From contig NZ_JAFFSX010000025.1 in NCBI RefSeq assembly GCF_017948485.1, positions 118,084 through 182,083 of the forward strand: 64,000 nucleotides of DNA, written 5' to 3'. Under the pieces are notes generated by a model. It was not told the origin of the DNA, did not search any database, and was given only the letters and a program-made list of their open reading frames with translations. The position numbers and the translations under genes were made by a program. The DNA comes from Streptomyces sp. GESEQ-35 (lineage in GTDB: Bacteria; Actinomycetota; Actinomycetes; Streptomycetales; Streptomycetaceae). Below are positions 18,801 through 30,800 of the stretch, piece after piece. Position 1 is the first letter of the stretch. Each line of letters opens with the position of its first letter.

Positions 18801-21800
18801 CGGAGCGGACCGCCGCGACGTCAGCACGCGCGTGTCCGTATCCGACGCGGCAGCCGTGGCGGGCCCCGAGGCCCTCTCGCCCGCCGGCCGCACCCGCCTG
18901 CCCCCGTCCCGCTCGGGCCCGGCGGCCGACGGCGGGGGCGGCTGCGGCCCGGCCGACGGACGCTCCGGGGCCTGCCCAGGCCCCTCATCGCCGGGCCCGA
19001 ACCCATCAATACCCTGATCCAATTTATCGATCACATAGTGCCATGCGATGACCATGGCCTGGACACCAAGAGGGCGGCTGCGAATCACCATCCCCAGTAG
19101 TTCACGCCTCCTCGTCACCTCCCCGATGACCGGGTGATTGCTCGTCCAACGCATTCCGGCGAGTTCCTCGAACACCGCCGACCGCAATTCCTGCGCATCG
19201 ACGGAAATGGCGGGGGCGAACGCGGCTATTCGGCGACCCGAAGTCGTCAGCACATCACGGTTCGCGAAGATCTTGTCGAACATCCAGGCCCGTGCGATGA
19301 ACTTGGCCCGGATGTCTCGGCCCTGGCGTCGCACCGGATCCCGCAGATCCCGATCCGAGTCCAGCACGGTTTTCAGATACGGGTACTCGCCCAGCCACCT
19401 CTTGCCGGTGAGTTCAGCATCGACGGCCCACAACAGCTGCAGCTCCCCGTCATTGACCTTGACGCCGCTCCCTCGCCCTTCCAGCCTCCGCCTGTGTTGC
19501 TTTCCGGTGAGATCGCGGGCCATACAGGAATGCGCAACGAACTTTGCCTGGACGCCAAGAGCCTGGCCCCGAATTGCATGAGGCAGCCGCCTGTGCATGT
19601 CCATTACGGTGTTGAGCAGCGGGTATCCGCCCAGCCAGCGGCTGTCGGTGAGGTCGGCGCGAGCCGCCAGCCACAGCTCCTGCTGCTCATCGGCGGACAG
19701 CCCACTGGCGGCTGCGCTGGTGTGCTGTGCCGAGGAACCGAATCCGTCACGACCCGCTTCGAGCTCCTCCAGTACATGAGCCCGTGCCATGAACTTGGCC
19801 CTGGTGCCGAGATCCAGACTCGAAGCGCCCGCCGGCAGAAGCCCGTGCCTCGCCGCAACAGCAGCGGTGCCCGGAGGACCGCTCTCCCAGCCGCATGCGG
19901 TGAGTTCAGCGCTAAACGCCGACCGCAGTTCCTCCCCCGCACCGGCGGACGGCTGCACGGTAGCCGCGCCGGACTCCGCCCCCGGACCACCAACGGCAGC
20001 GCCCTCGCCGCGTCCCATGGGCGATCCGTTCCCGGCAGCCGGCGAACCGCCGGGCGCCCCGTCTCCGGAGCCGGCCTCCGCCATACCGACGTCACCATCA
20101 GCATCGCGCTGGCCCGGCCGGCCCGCCAAGGACGTCCCCGCCGCCGAACCCGACGCACCCGCATCCCGCTGCCCCTCCACGCCACCGGGCGCGCGGACGA
20201 CCACGCCGCTCGGCGTCGTGGACGTTCCGTCCGGCCCTTCGTCCGGTCCGCGGCTACCGGAGCCTTCCGGCGCGGCGTCCACCGGACTGGTGAGGACCTG
20301 CCTCGGCGGCCCGGCCGGACCGCCCGGCGGATCCTGCTGAACCTGCACGCCGCTGCCCTTGAACCAGCCGCGCCCCCTGCTGGCTTGGGCGGCACCCCAG
20401 TCCTGCGCGATGACCGCGGCCCGGACTCCGAGCTCCTTGCCCCGAACAGAGGCGTCCAGCTTCGTATGCTCTGCCACCACATAAATGGTTTGCGGGAACT
20501 TGCCCTCCCAGCCACCATCGCGGAGTTTGGCTCGGACCGCCTTCCCCAGGTCCCGCGCCTCGTCGGTAGAAGGATCGTCGTAGCCCTTGATGCTCCACTC
20601 ATGTGCGATGGCCTTGGCCCGGACATCGAACCCCGCACCCCGAACCGAAGCCTCCAGTTTCCCGTGCTTCGCCGCAATAAACCTGAGATCCGGGCGGGGT
20701 TTCTCCCCCCAGCCACGGTCGGTGAGTTCGGCTAGAACCGCAGACCACAGTGCTTTCGTCTCGGCAGGGGAGAGAGTCGCGGAATCTGCGCCGGACCCCT
20801 GCACCCTGGAACGAGACTCATTTCCCGTGCCGCTTTGCTTGACGATCCAGCCCTGTGCGATGGCCTTGGCCCGGACATCGAGCCCCGCACCCCGAAACGA
20901 AGGGCCCAGGTCCCGTTCCCTCGCCGCAACAGTACTGTCAGCCGGGGGAGCTACCCACGTACCACGGGACTCGCCTATTCGACGGAGCTCGGCACGGACC
21001 GCCGACCCCAGCTCCGCGGCCGTACCACGGACCGCCGACACCAGCTCTGCCGCTTCGGCAGGACTCATTATGGCCACGGCACCGCGGTTGGTGGGCAATG
21101 GGTCCTCGGTGCTCTCTGAGTCGACGGCGTGATCGGATTGGCCGAGGTTGCCGGTGTTGTTCCCCGACGGGTCATCCTGCACAGCAGGCTGGGGCGTTTC
21201 CAGCAACCGCCGCAACTGCTCGCCCAGCAGCGGGTATCCGTACACCTCCGAGCGGAGAAGCCAGTCGTACATCTCCCGTGCCCAGTCCGGCGTGGCAGTC
21301 CCCGTGACGAGCACGTCCCACATGCTCCTGACCACCGCGCGCTTGGCGCCCTCCATGGACAGATGGGTGAGGGTGTCCATTCGGCTGAGGTAATACGCGT
21401 GAGTGTCTCGCAGCGAAGTAAAGGAATCATCGTCATACGGCCATGGAGGCAGGAAGTCATCGCCACGCGGGAAGGGGAACGGGAACCAGGGAGAGTGGTC
21501 CTCAGAAATCACCACGACAGGCTCAGCCGGCAGCCCCCTAATACGGTCATCCATGAAAGTGTCCCAGTTCCACGGATTTTCCCCCACATCCGCACGGAGG
21601 GCATTCTGAATTTCCCTGAACTGCCCGACATAGCGCTGCCCCGGCTGAACCGGCGGCGCGCTCATGGCCGGCAGCCACTGCTGCTCCGCCAACAACCCCC
21701 GGCCCAGCACGTGGTCGAACACGGACACCACAACGGACCCGTCGGGCAGCAGCACATCAACAGCCGGAACGATGCGGTGCGGCACCTTCACGGTCTCCTG

Positions 21801-24800
21801 GACCTGATTGGTGGCCGCTTCCGCGTTGTGCGTGGAGAACGAGAGCATTCCGGCCCAGGCGACGGAAATCTTCCGGACCGGCGCGCCCCATTGCCGCAGT
21901 TTCAGCGTGATCGCATGCGCGCGCAGCTGGTCACCGGCTTCGGGGTAGTTGTACGGCAGCTGCAGGCTGTTCCCGTTGGAGTCCCGATACTCCAGGCCCT
22001 CCAGTTTCTCGTACCACAACCGGGCCAGCTCCCACGGGACCGGCTCCTGGACCGGATCACCCATCACATGGCTGATGTCAGAGTGATCCTGTTCATGTCG
22101 GCCGATTTCCTCCAACACGGTCCGCAGATCCATGGCGAACAACTGGGAATACGCGTCGAATACCGGCCACAGCTTCGTCAGATCGCGATCCAGCGTCCGC
22201 AGCAGATCCCGGGCGCCCTGCCCGTCCGCGCCGGTGACGAAGCTGTGGAGCCGGCGCGCGAACGACTGCACCTGGGGAAGCCGCGCGGGATCCGACGCGG
22301 AATCGACCGTCACATCTCCCAGGCCCGAGCCCTGGCCGGGGGGTGCGGACTCTTGTCCCAGCCCCTGCGCCACCGTCCAGGCAAAACGCGGGTCCAGCCC
22401 TCCGCCATCAACCGCCTGACGCAGCAAGTCAACAGGGGAAAGACCGGTCCCCCGGCGCACTTCCGCCTCAAAAGCCGGGGTCGACGCGGCACCCACAATC
22501 GAGGCCCGCCGGGTCAGCACCCCCAGCAGCTGCCCCACATCAACCGCACCGGCGCCCATGAAGACCTCACAGAACCGGCGAGCCGAATCCTCCTCAAGCC
22601 CCCGCACACGCGCCGGATCCGCGCCAGGCACCGCCCCCGAGGCGCCGCGCCGGAGGTCTCCTTCGCCCGCGAACCCGGGAGGCTGCCGGTCCTGGGCCCC
22701 GGAGCCGTCCCCCGCATAGCCGAGCCCCGTGGGCGCGTCCACCAACGCCTGGGCGGTGGACGAGGACTGCGTCAGCGGCGCCAGCGCCTTCAACCGCATC
22801 TGCCCGTCAGGGCCGATGACCGCCGCCCGCGTCTCCACCGACACCGACGCCACTCTCGGCGGGACGGACGAGACGCGGAGCGTGTCCACCGGGAGCGTCA
22901 GGTCCACCCACACCACACCGTCGTCACCGCCTAGGTGGTACGCCGCCCACGCATGCCCCGGCCGGCCCTCCACCTCACCGCCCAGCCGACTGCCCTGACG
23001 CCGCGCCAGCACGAACGCCACCGACCCCGGCCCCGCCGCCTCCACCCCGGCGGCCACATCCGCTGACGACCACACCGACCGCCACCCCGGCCCTGCCGCG
23101 AGCGCCCACTCGCGCCCGCTCCCGCCCACCGCCGACTCATCCAGCGTCCCCGCGCCGCGCACTCCCTGCGGATACAACTCGTCCCGCAGCCCCTGCACCA
23201 ACTCCGCACACCGCTCGACCGTCGGCTCGCCCGACCGTGACGCCGACGGCCCCCGCCGCACGACATCCCGCACCCGCCGAGTCAACTCGTCGCGGCTCAG
23301 CAACCGAGGAGACACCGGGCCCACAGGACTCCCCGGCGACGGCGCCTCAGGCGCGCGATCCAGGTCCGTGGCCGCTACCGGGCCTGCGGCCCGGGCCGCA
23401 GCCGCTGCGTCGCCCATGTCCGGGGTGACCGAGGACCACGTTCCTGACGGGGCCTGCGACTCCGTGCTTCTCGGGTACACCGCGAGGGTGTAGACGCCGC
23501 GGCCCTTGTCGAACCACGGGGCGACCGGGTGTGTGGAGCCGAAGGACTTCTTGCCCGTCATACGAGCGAACTCATCGAGTCCGGTGCCGATGGCGAACGT
23601 CGTGACAACGGGAACGTTGCTTTTCAGCGAGCGCAACTGCGGGTCACGGAAAGCCAGATCGACGAGCTGCCCAACCGGAGGAGTGTCCACGAGCACGCCA
23701 TGCACGAAGGCTCGCTCAGGCCAGGGGGCCGGTTCCTGGCCGTACGAGTCGAACGATTCGACGATCGAACCATCGGCCTTGCGCTTCCGCGTCCGCTTCA
23801 GCAACGTGACGATGCTGGAGTCGAACTCCATGGGAACGCTGAAGTCGAACTGCTCGGGATGCAGGTGCTGGGCGTTGATGAACCTGCCCCACGGTATGCC
23901 GTCCTGTCCGCGGACGAGGGTGGCGGATGACAGCGCGCCGTCCCTCTCCAGACCGTGAGAGGCCAATGCGTCGGGGTCCTCGGCATCCCGGCCGGCCACC
24001 AGCGCCCTGCTCAGCGCGACGATGGAGTCATAGAAACGCGAGGCGTCGGGTGCGGGCAGGCGCAGCATGGTCTGCGCGAACGTCGCAGGGGTGATCGTGG
24101 AGTCCCCCGCGAACGTCCCGCTTTCGATCTTGTCGATGACCTCCTGGATCTTGACCAGTGTCCACAGCGCCCTCGCCCGCTCTCTCTCCCCGAGCGGCCC
24201 GATGGCTTCCAGCCCCGCTACGTCCCTCACCGCGCTGTCGACATCCTGGTGGGAGTGCATCCAGTTCAGTTTTCCGATGACGCCCGGCAATGGGAGCCAG
24301 TCGGTCAGCGGGCCCCTGTGCCCCGCGTCCCACCGGTCCGCGGCATCCTCCAGCAGACGCCGGTAGCTGTCGGGTGTGACCGGCTGCCCAGCCTGCCCGC
24401 TCCGCTGGTGCTGCCGCGCGAGAGCCACGAACAGTTCCATGGTGAACCGCTGGGCGCCGGGACGGTTCAACGCCGGATCGGCCTCCCGCCACATCTCCAG
24501 AGCCCCGATACCGCTCACCAACCGCGTGTACTCGGCAGTCCCGCCCTCATCCACGAAGGCACCGAACACCAGCCGCAACGCCCGCACCAGCCGCAACGCC
24601 CGGTACCACACCTCCTCGGACGCCTCCCCCGAACCGTCATACAGATGCGCCATCGCCGCCACACGGTCGAGCTCGGCACCCTCCGGCTCCGGCCGGAAGG
24701 CCACCCAGTACGACCTCTGGCCGCTCTCGTCCGTGTAGACGAGGTAGATCGGCACATCCGCACCGGTATCCGGGAAGCGGTATTCCTCGGGCACGGCGTT

Positions 24801-27800
24801 GTTCTTGAAGCGGGTGGTGTAAACGGTCCGCTTTTCCATCTGAGACGCGCGCTGAGCATCGGGCACGACCTCCAGCAGGTCCACTCCCGCCGGCAGGCCG
24901 CCGGTCACCGGCTGGCTCGGCGAGGAGCCCTCCGGGGTGAACTCCGCGCCGAAACACATCGGGAGCACGAGGGGATGCTCCTTGGGCAGCCCGGTCAGCG
25001 ACGCCAGGTACGCGATCCTGCGCGCGTTCTCCCGCCCGCGGAGCCGTACCTTCCCGTCCTCGGTGTAGTGGGTGACGCCCAACCGGCCGCCGTGGGCGGT
25101 CTCCACGATCGGATGAGGCAGTCCAGCCTCGACCCACGGCAGCACAAGCGTCGGGCTCTGCCCCGGGAACTCGTCTTCCCCTCCCACACGATGGATGTCG
25201 TAGTGCTTGGCCTCAAGGAGACGGCTGTACACGTGTGTGCGCTCGGCGAAGTCCCCTGGATCCGCGGCAGGGTCCATCAACAGGTAGCCGAAGACGCGGT
25301 GGTCCGGGCCGACGAGCGGGAAGGCGACCTCCTTCCGGTTCCAGTCGACCACACCGCTCTCACGCCTGACGGCCAGCGCCGTATCCCGGTCCCGCACCAG
25401 CCAACGCGACCGGATCTCCCCGTCCCGGGCCTCCAGCATGAGCACACTGCCGACCGACTGCCCCGGACTCTCCGCCGACACACGGCCGTTGGCGGCCCAG
25501 ACCCGCCGGTTCTCACGGATCGCGGGCGCATCGAGGAGATGGAGGTTCCGAGCCGCGGCCCCGGACGTCAACAGCAGGATGTCGACACCCGCCGGGACCG
25601 GACGCAACGCCGGGTCGAGCGCCATCGCCTCGGCGAACACCTCAAACGGCACCTGCCGCTTGAACCCGGCACGGCCCCGCAGCTCGACCGTGTTCCCATC
25701 GCTGCCGTTCGGGGCGTAGCAGTACACATCCCTGCTCCACGGGCTGTCACCGACCGCTGGAACAGGCGCCCACACCGGACCGCTGACCGTTCCTGTCCTG
25801 CTCAGGTCCAAGCCCGCCAGCAGACCGCTCGAAGTCCAGTCCCAGCCCCGGTCCTGATACTGAGCATTCCTGCGACGGAACTGATCGTCGTACATCCCGT
25901 TGTGCACCAGATACACCGCGGAAACGCGCGCAAGAGTCCGTGCGTCCAGCCCCTCCTGGTCCATCGCCGCCTCAAGCAGATCACGACGATGCCCCGCCGT
26001 CACCGACACATCCGGCGCCAGCATCAGCACACGACGGGTCAGCTCGTCCACGTTCAATGGCCCGCCGGCCAACGCAGGCACCCCTGCACGCAGCCCGTCC
26101 AACCGGACCAGGGCGCCAAACTCTGCGGCGCTCCCCCACCCGCCCTGGGCCCGCTGCCCGTACAGCGTGTTGAGGATCCCCTCGTAGTGCTCCTGCCCGG
26201 CCCGCGGCACCGGCGGCGTCGGCGCACGTGTGGGCTGGACAGCGAGTGCAGGCGGCGACCCCGGCGGAGACGCGTTCGTCCCCGAACTCCGCGGCGCATC
26301 GTCCACGGGCCGTGTGAGCAGAGGCCGCCGGGCGGCGACGGGCTGACCTTCCTTGTGCTTGATACGGATGGCCCGGATGCCCTCGACCTCAACCCTGAAC
26401 CCGGCGTACCTCCGTTCCGTGGCGGCGTCCACCACGGAACGCTCGGTCTCGGAGGACTGCGCGAGCAACGGCAGCGTGTCCTCCAGCGCCTGGCCCGCCA
26501 GCACCTGGCCCTCCGGCCCGACGACCACAGCGCGTGCATCCACCGGCGCCATGACCGGCGGGTTGCCGGAGACCTGCAGCTTCTCCGGCCGCGTCAGGTC
26601 CACCCACACCACACCGTCCTCGCCACCGAGGTGGTACGCCGCCCACGCGTGCCCCGGCCGTTGGCCCAGCCACCGCGCCAGAACGAACGCCGCGGATCCC
26701 GGACCCGCTCGCCGCAGCGCCTTGGCAATGTCCTCCCAAGCCCGCACCGACCGCCACCCCGGCCCCGCCGCCAGCGCCCACTCGCGCCCGCTCCGACTCA
26801 CCGCCGAGTCGTCCAGCGTCCCCGCGGCACGTACCCCCTGCGGATACAGCTCGCCCCGCAGCCCCTGCACCAGCTCCGCACACCGCTCGACAGTCGGCTC
26901 CCCCGCCGGCACCCGCCGGGCGACGTCCCGCGCCAGCCCGGTCAGCTCGTCACGGCTCAGCAGCTGGGGGGACACCGGCTCCACGGCCGCCCTCGCCAAC
27001 GACGCCACAGACGTGGGGTCCTGGCCCGCGGGCGGCAGCGCAGGGGCGTGCGCGGGCGCTGCCGCGAGCCCCGTACGGTTCTCTGCCTCCCACAGGGCCG
27101 CCTCGAACACCCTTATCCGCGCGCCCAGTTTGGAGAGGGCCGCGTTCACCGCGATCACGTCACCGGATCGGAGCAGCCACGTAGCGGACAACTCCCGCAT
27201 GCTCTCGGCCACATCGCGCAGCGCCGCCGGGGCATCATCCGCCAGCAGGGCATTGAGCGCCTTGTTCATGTTCACCAAGCTGCGCCAGATCGTGCGCCTG
27301 CTCGTGCCCTCGGGGTTCTCGGCGGCCCGCTGCACAGCGGAGTGCATCTCGGTGAGCCGCTGCAATTCATCGCCCAGCCTGCCCGCCATCTTGACGGCCT
27401 CCGGCAGTGACGCGGTGAGGCCGCCGTCCTGCGCCAGTGCCGGATTGTGGCGCGCAGCCCTGCCGAACTCCTGGGCCACGAGGGGGATGACGACGCCGTT
27501 CAGCGGCACCTCCCTGGGACGGTCGGGCGCGCCGCGCCCCTCGACGATGATGAGCTGGCGCTCGATGTCAACGCCCATGGCGCCCATGCTGTAGGCCACG
27601 TCCAGATCCCCGGTGTGCAGGGGGAAACCCGGCAGGGGCGAGAGGAGGTCCTTCTTCAGCTCCCCCTCGCCCCGGCCGTACACGATAGAGCGCAGCCACT
27701 CGGCCTTGGTGGGACCGTCGTGCACAGCGCCGTCCCAGCCCTTGTACGGCCCGGGGAAGACCCGCTCCGTCACGTCATGGCCCAGTGCTCGCATGAGGTC

Positions 27801-30800
27801 CGGGAGCTGCTGGCCATCCCGGCCGAGCAGCAGCAAGTCGACGTCCGTGCGGTCCTCGTCGGTGAGCAGCCCGTCGTGGATGGCGCAGAAGTCGCTGCGG
27901 AGCAGCAGCCGGAATGCCGACTTCACCTCCTTCCGCTTCGCCCTCTCCGCCCGTGTCAGATACATCAGGGTCAGCCGCACGAACTCCCGTGCGCCCGCCG
28001 TCAGGGACCGGCCGTGCTTCGCGGCGAAGAACTCCTCGATCCGGGAGGTCTCCTGCCGGATCCTCTCCGCCTCCTCGCGCGGCAGCAGGCTGGTGATCAC
28101 CGAGCGGAGATCCGACAAGCCAATGCCGTAGGTGACTTGCAGGACCGCCGGGAACCTGACGTCGTTGACAGTGACGAACGTGTCCCCCTGCCCCCGCCCC
28201 AGCTTCACGTCGTTCCGGGCCCCGTCGAGCACGTCCGACAGCCGGAAGCGGTGGTCCGGGTCGGCCAGTGCCAGCGCCCTCATACGCGAGACGGCTCCGA
28301 CGATGTCCCGGAGGGCGCGCTCGATCTGCGCCATGTCCGACATCGGCTCCGTCACGAACTCCAGGTGGGAGTGGTCGAACGGCCCGCCGGACGGCCAGTC
28401 GGTCTCCAACCGCCACCCCCGCCCCTGCAGGAGCACGACCCCCCGGGAATAGAAGGGGACCGTGGCCCCCCAGGTTTCCACCTCGACGCCGAACTCCGCC
28501 CGCACCGGCGGCGAAAGCTGCCTGGAAAGTGCCGGTGGCTGCGGAGCGGGCGCGGGGACCGCCGAGTTGGCCGGGAACAGTGCGGCCGGTACGGGAGGCA
28601 GCGCGCCGGTGGAGGCCGGCGGAGGCACGGGAACCGCCGCCGGGCCAGCGGTCCCGGCAGCAGCCATTGCGTCACCCATTTCCGGGGTCTGCGGCACCGG
28701 CGGCGTCACCGCAGCGAGCAAGGGCGGCGCCCCCGCCGGGGGCGCGTTCGTCCTCGAACTCGGCGGCGCACCGTCCACGGGCCGTGTGAGCACGGGCCGC
28801 CGGGTGGCAGCGGAGGAGCGGCCGGGGAAGGGAATATGGGCGGCGGCGGGAGAACCCGTGCTGGGGTCGTCGGGGATCAGGTAGAGGCCCGCTTTGTTCG
28901 CCCTCAGCGTGTACGGGGCGGCCTTCGGGTCCAGCAGCCCTTCCGCCAGGGCTTCCAGCAGGGTCTCCAGGTTGCCGACCTTGCCGATCCATCCGCTGTC
29001 GCCGCGCAGCAGCGCCCCCGACGTGCGGTGGACGAAGTCGTCGCCGAAGCGTATCCAGCCGCTGGAGGAGATCGGCGGCTCGCCCGACGGGAGGGTGATC
29101 GCTCCGGCGCCGGTGACCTCGTACGTCAGCGGTGTCGAACTGGACGGCGAGGGCCGCCGATAGGTGAAAACCTGCCCGGAGTCGCCGCGCGTCGCTTCGG
29201 CGGCACGGTCCTTGGGCAGCTCGGTGACGTCGCCGAACCGCGGTTCGGCGAGGGTGAGTTCACGGCCTATGGGCCAATGCGCCGCGATCGGGTCGACTCT
29301 GGTGTCCGCCGAACCGCCGCGCAGCCCGGACCGGCTCCCGGACCCGGCCCCGCCGCGCCCGCGCCTGTCACGCGGCGGAGCGTCAGAAGGTCCGGCGGAC
29401 GGCCCGGCAGTGGACAGGTGGGCTGAGGTGCCTGGGCGAGAAGTCAGCCCCAACAGCCCCGCCACATCCACGACGGTCTCCAGATGATCGAGATCTGCCG
29501 TGTCCTCCCATGCCTCCAGGAACCCGGGGGCCAGCAGCCTGTCCAGGCTGGGCAGTCCCAGATCACTCGTAGCGAGAGTCGCCGGGGGAGGCTCCGGGCT
29601 GGTCCGCCACGGATCGAACTGCTCGCGCAGCGCCAGGGCCAGCTGCCGGTAGTCATCCGCCTTGCCCACGCTGAACAGCCAGTCGTACTGCTGCCGCGCC
29701 CACTGGGGATCCCGGTCCTGCGACGCCAGCTTTTCCCAAGTACTCCTGATCACCGCACGGTGAATGCCTTCCCACGTATTCGCGGCAATTGTGTCAATGA
29801 CACTTCGGTAATAGTCATGAGTTTCACGCAGCGAACGGATGGAATCGTATTTACGTTCACTGTAGGGGTACGGGAAAACATAGGTATATGCCTCGGAAAT
29901 AACCACCCGCGGCTGGACCGGACCCCCCCTGTCGTCCGCGCTGGTGTCCCACCTCTCCGGGTGCTGCGCCGCTTCGCGACGGAATTCCTCCTGGATATCG
30001 CTGAACGCACCGACATGAAGCTGATAAGGCCGATCCGTCCGCACACCAATGACCTGCAACCACTGCTCCACCGTCAGCAGTCCCCGACCCAGAGCAGGGT
30101 CGATCACCATGACCCCAACGGAACCGTCGGGCATACGCACATCCACAACCGGAGCAATATGGTTTCCCCATGTCACCGTTCCCGGTCTGTCACTTGTCGC
30201 CCCTATCGCATTGGGCGTGACAACGGAAAGTGTTCCGACCTGCGAAACGGAAATCTTCCGCACCCGCGCGCCCCACTGCCACAGCTTCAGCGCCATCACA
30301 TGGGCACGGAGCTCACAACCCGTCTCGGGATGGTTGTGCGGCACCGGCAAACTGTTCCATCGGTAATGCTGATACCCCAGCTGCGCCATCATCTGGTACC
30401 ACGCCTGAGCCTGCTCCCACGCGACCGGCTCCCAGTACGACCCCCCCAGCACATGGCCGATACGGTCCCGATGACTTGATGACTGGAGCACATGCGACAG
30501 CTCGTCAGGCAGAATCGAGCCGTATCGATGGAACCAGGCATCGAAAACCGCCCACAATTTCTCCAGGTCCCGGTCCAGCGTCGCGAGGTAGTCCAGAGCG
30601 GCCTCGCCCTGACCGGCGGACACCAAGGCGTAGAGATGGTCGGTGAACTGCTGCACCTGCGGAAGCTGCGCGGGGTCCGAATCCGGGGCGACAGCAACAC
30701 TGCCCACGCCGTGGTTGCTCGCGGAGAAGACGTGCGAGTAGCCCAGGCCGCTCAGCACCGACTGGACATGGCCGCTGTCCAGCCTCCCCTCGCTCACCGC

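Noticed and set aside
12210..19100. Open frame of 2,296 codons on the plus strand
   Set aside because: It is antisense to the giant gene. The plus product is Arg/His/Pro-rich without domains, while the minus frame carries recognisable motifs. Long open antisense frames are expected at this GC content.
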